A DNA stretch of 48,948 bases from Acidobacteriota bacterium (GTDB lineage: Bacteria; Acidobacteriota; Vicinamibacteria; Marinacidobacterales; Marinacidobacteraceae): the NCBI GenBank assembly GCA_022826825.1, contig JAJDUD010000053.1:1-48948 (forward strand), written 5' to 3'. Position 1 is the stretch's first letter. Each line of letters begins with the position of its first letter. Both the position numbers and the translations under genes were made by a program. Positions 47,703-48,948 of this stretch are shown here, one piece after another. Under the pieces are notes generated by a model, which saw only the letters and a program-made list of their open reading frames with translations, was not told the DNA's origin and did no database searches.

Positions 47703-48013
47703 TCAGGATCCAGTGGCAATTGTCACCCATTTTCGACCGCGAATCGCGGTTCGCGAACGGTAGACGAGCGCCGTGCCCCATGCCAGCCGGCGGGTAAACC
47801 AGCCGCGCAGCAACCGAGTGCTCCGCTCGGCGACGCTGTCGCCCTCGTCGATGACGATGATGTCCAGCCGGGCTTTTCCAGGTGAGGTCGGGAGGGGTAT
47901 CAGCGGACCCGCGTAAGGATTGCACCAAGCAGCGACCCGGTTTCACGAAGCAGCCGGAGGTTGTCCGGGCAGTGGCCGTCGGTGAAAGCGAGAGGTGTCT
48001 CGGACCAGAACAT
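47703..48013 (-). pseudogene. Frame-shifted gene remnant upstream of hsdM
   Basis: From ATG 48013 the frame reads MFWSETPLAFTDGHCPDNLR and LLRETGSLLGAI, then continues sensibly only in the next frame as NPYAGPLIPLPTSPGKARLD, IIVIDEGDSVAERSTRLL and WVTIATGS to the stop at 47703. One frameshift near 47915-47930 joins them. I do not recognise the family. It could be an assembly error in a real gene. Confidence 0.5.
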
Positions 48014-48230
48014 ACTGTTCGATGATCTCCAGGACCGTCGCGGTCCAGGAGCGGCGCAGTCGGTCGGTAACGACGATGCGACGGCCCGTTAGAACCGAGG
48101 GGAGCACGGCAGGCGGCGTCGTGGCGAGCGCCCCAGCCGCCATCGGGAAGCTTCGCGGGACGCCAGCCGGGCAGTGCGGGGAGGTCGGCGGGACAAGGCC
48201 GGGCGCGTCCGGTGTCGTCGATTCATGCAT
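47943..48230 (-). CDS. Hypothetical small protein next to the coupling protein
   Basis: This 95-codon frame has coding-like sequence in its second half (RRIVVTDRLRRSWTATVLEI, then IEQYVLVRDTSRFHRR) and overlaps the remnant in another frame. It lies 69 bases downstream of the TraD/TraG-like stop on the same strand. No known domain seen; the Pro/Ala-rich first half may not be translated. Confidence 0.4.
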   Translation of the reverse strand: MHESTTPDAPGLVPPTSPHCPAGVPRSFPMAAGALATTPPAVLPSVLTGRRIVVTDRLRRSWTATVLEIIEQYVLVRDTSRFHRRPLPGQPPAAS

Positions 48231-48299
48231 AGTGATGAGACCCGGAAAAGTGGGCCTTGAGCGCCAAGCCCCCTTCCACCGCGGTGAACATGGGGTTGC

Positions 48300-48948
48300 T
48301 CACAGCTGGCCGGCCTCCCGGGCGCGCCAGTAGGGGCGCTCGCGGGGGAGGTAGTGCGGCTTGAGGTAGACGCGGGTGGCGGGCTGCGCGTTCGTCCCGT
48401 CGTAGGGGAGGATGATCGCCTGGCAGTTCTCCAGGAGGGAGAAAGTGCGGGGGTGGAAGAGCGGCTCCCGCTGCTCGCGGTAGGACTTCGAGGTCCCCAG
48501 CGTGCCTTTCGCGCCGCCGGCGCGGGCGGTGATGACCGAGAACCCGGGCTTGGCGGACTCGGTGAACGAGTAGGACGGGGAGAGCCGGAGCACCTTGCCG
48601 CACATGTTGGAGGCCAGTTCGGCGCTGCTGTCGTCGCTGAGGGAGAGGAAGACCTTGGTGCGGAGGGTCTGGAGGAGGGTGCGCCAGGCGTCCTGCCCGG
48701 ACAGCACGCTCTTGAGCGAGCTGATGGACTGGGTGGCGACGATGGGGATGACGCGGGACTGGCGGGTCAGGGCGAAGGCCTTTTCGTCTCCGGCGGGATC
48801 GTCCTCTCCGACGGACGCGAAGCTCTGGTATTCGTCGCAGAGGAAGACGGCGGGGCGGAAGTAGCGGTTGGGGTTGGTCTTGATCGCCGCCGGGCGGGTG
48901 AGCAGGGTCTGGAGCCAGGCGTTCTTGAGGAGGACGCCGACGGTGCGG
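48300..48948 (-). CDS. TraD/TraG-type conjugative coupling protein, C-terminal part
   Basis: The gene runs off the window edge; 216 C-terminal residues are visible. They include AVFLCDEYQSFASVGED (a Walker B-like segment), LTRQSRVIPIVATQSISSLK (the TraM/TraG recognition-type ATPase core), RTKVFLSLSDDSSAEL, and a C-terminal tail with LLENCQAIILPYDG. Such coupling proteins are inner-membrane ATPases that deliver DNA to a type IV secretion channel. It indicates that the right end lies in an integrative conjugative element or plasmid-derived region. Confidence 0.85.
   Translation of the reverse strand, partial: RTVGVLLKNAWLQTLLTRPAAIKTNPNRYFRPAVFLCDEYQSFASVGEDDPAGDEKAFALTRQSRVIPIVATQSISSLKSVLSGQDAWRTLLQTLRTKVFLSLSDDSSAELASNMCGKVLRLSPSYSFTESAKPGFSVITARAGGAKGTLGTSKSYREQREPLFHPRTFSLLENCQAIILPYDGTNAQPATRVYLKPHYLPRERPYWRAREAGQL

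Overview
This window is GC-rich (by eye well over 60%) and densely coded, with long antisense open frames that are a by-product of the base composition. TonB-dependent receptors with an N-terminal carboxypeptidase-like domain, several lipoproteins, DUF819 and CaCA membrane proteins and many secreted hydrolases point to a Gram-negative heterotroph. The receptor style suggests Gemmatimonadota or Acidobacteriota, but that is inference from gene content. No rRNA, tRNA, CRISPR array, transposase or integrase was recognised.

Left accessory block (1-9600). A type II restriction-modification set (C5 methyltransferase 579-1724, DUF4928 protein 1735-2664) is followed by a broken vsr gene. A second, diverged copy of the same cassette lies at about 7785-8663. 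It has lost nearly all of the methyltransferase and DUF4928 genes but keeps an intact vsr. Between the copies are a minus-strand SIR2-HerA-KTSC operon and a VapBC module with a perfect operator palindrome. A TIR-domain protein follows the second copy.

Middle block (9700-25700). This holds a lipoprotein amidohydrolase, a CopG/PIN toxin-antitoxin pair with a leaderless promoter, an orphan HTH regulator and an SDR oxidoreductase. It also holds two tandem paralogous TonB-dependent receptors, a DUF4143 ATPase with a likely leaderless promoter, and two close paralogues of a secreted serine hydrolase. The hydrolases flank a two-gene matrixin metalloprotease/lipoprotein operon.

25800-28400 holds an orphan RHH antitoxin and a three-gene operon whose genes overlap by ATGA at both junctions: RecF-like AAA ATPase, putative RNase H-fold nuclease, XRE regulator. 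This is the best candidate for an undescribed defence-like system here.

28480-36830 is a seven-gene minus-strand metabolic operon: CaCA antiporter, 2-hydroxyacid dehydrogenase, aspartoacylase-like hydrolase, DUF819 transporter, SDR, a double aminotransferase and an amidohydrolase. Most junctions overlap or are a few bases apart.

36830-40800 is low in confident genes: REP-like elements with covarying hairpins, a macro-domain gene, a tandem array of about 81 bp, three copies of a perfect 25-base repeat, gene fragments and a chimeric lipoprotein gene.

Right accessory block (40888-48948). A type I restriction system reads hsdM, HEPN toxin-like gene, MNT antitoxin fused in frame to HsdS, then hsdR. 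It lies directly downstream of a frame-shifted remnant and the 3' end of a TraD/TraG-type coupling protein, so it is probably cargo of a conjugative element.
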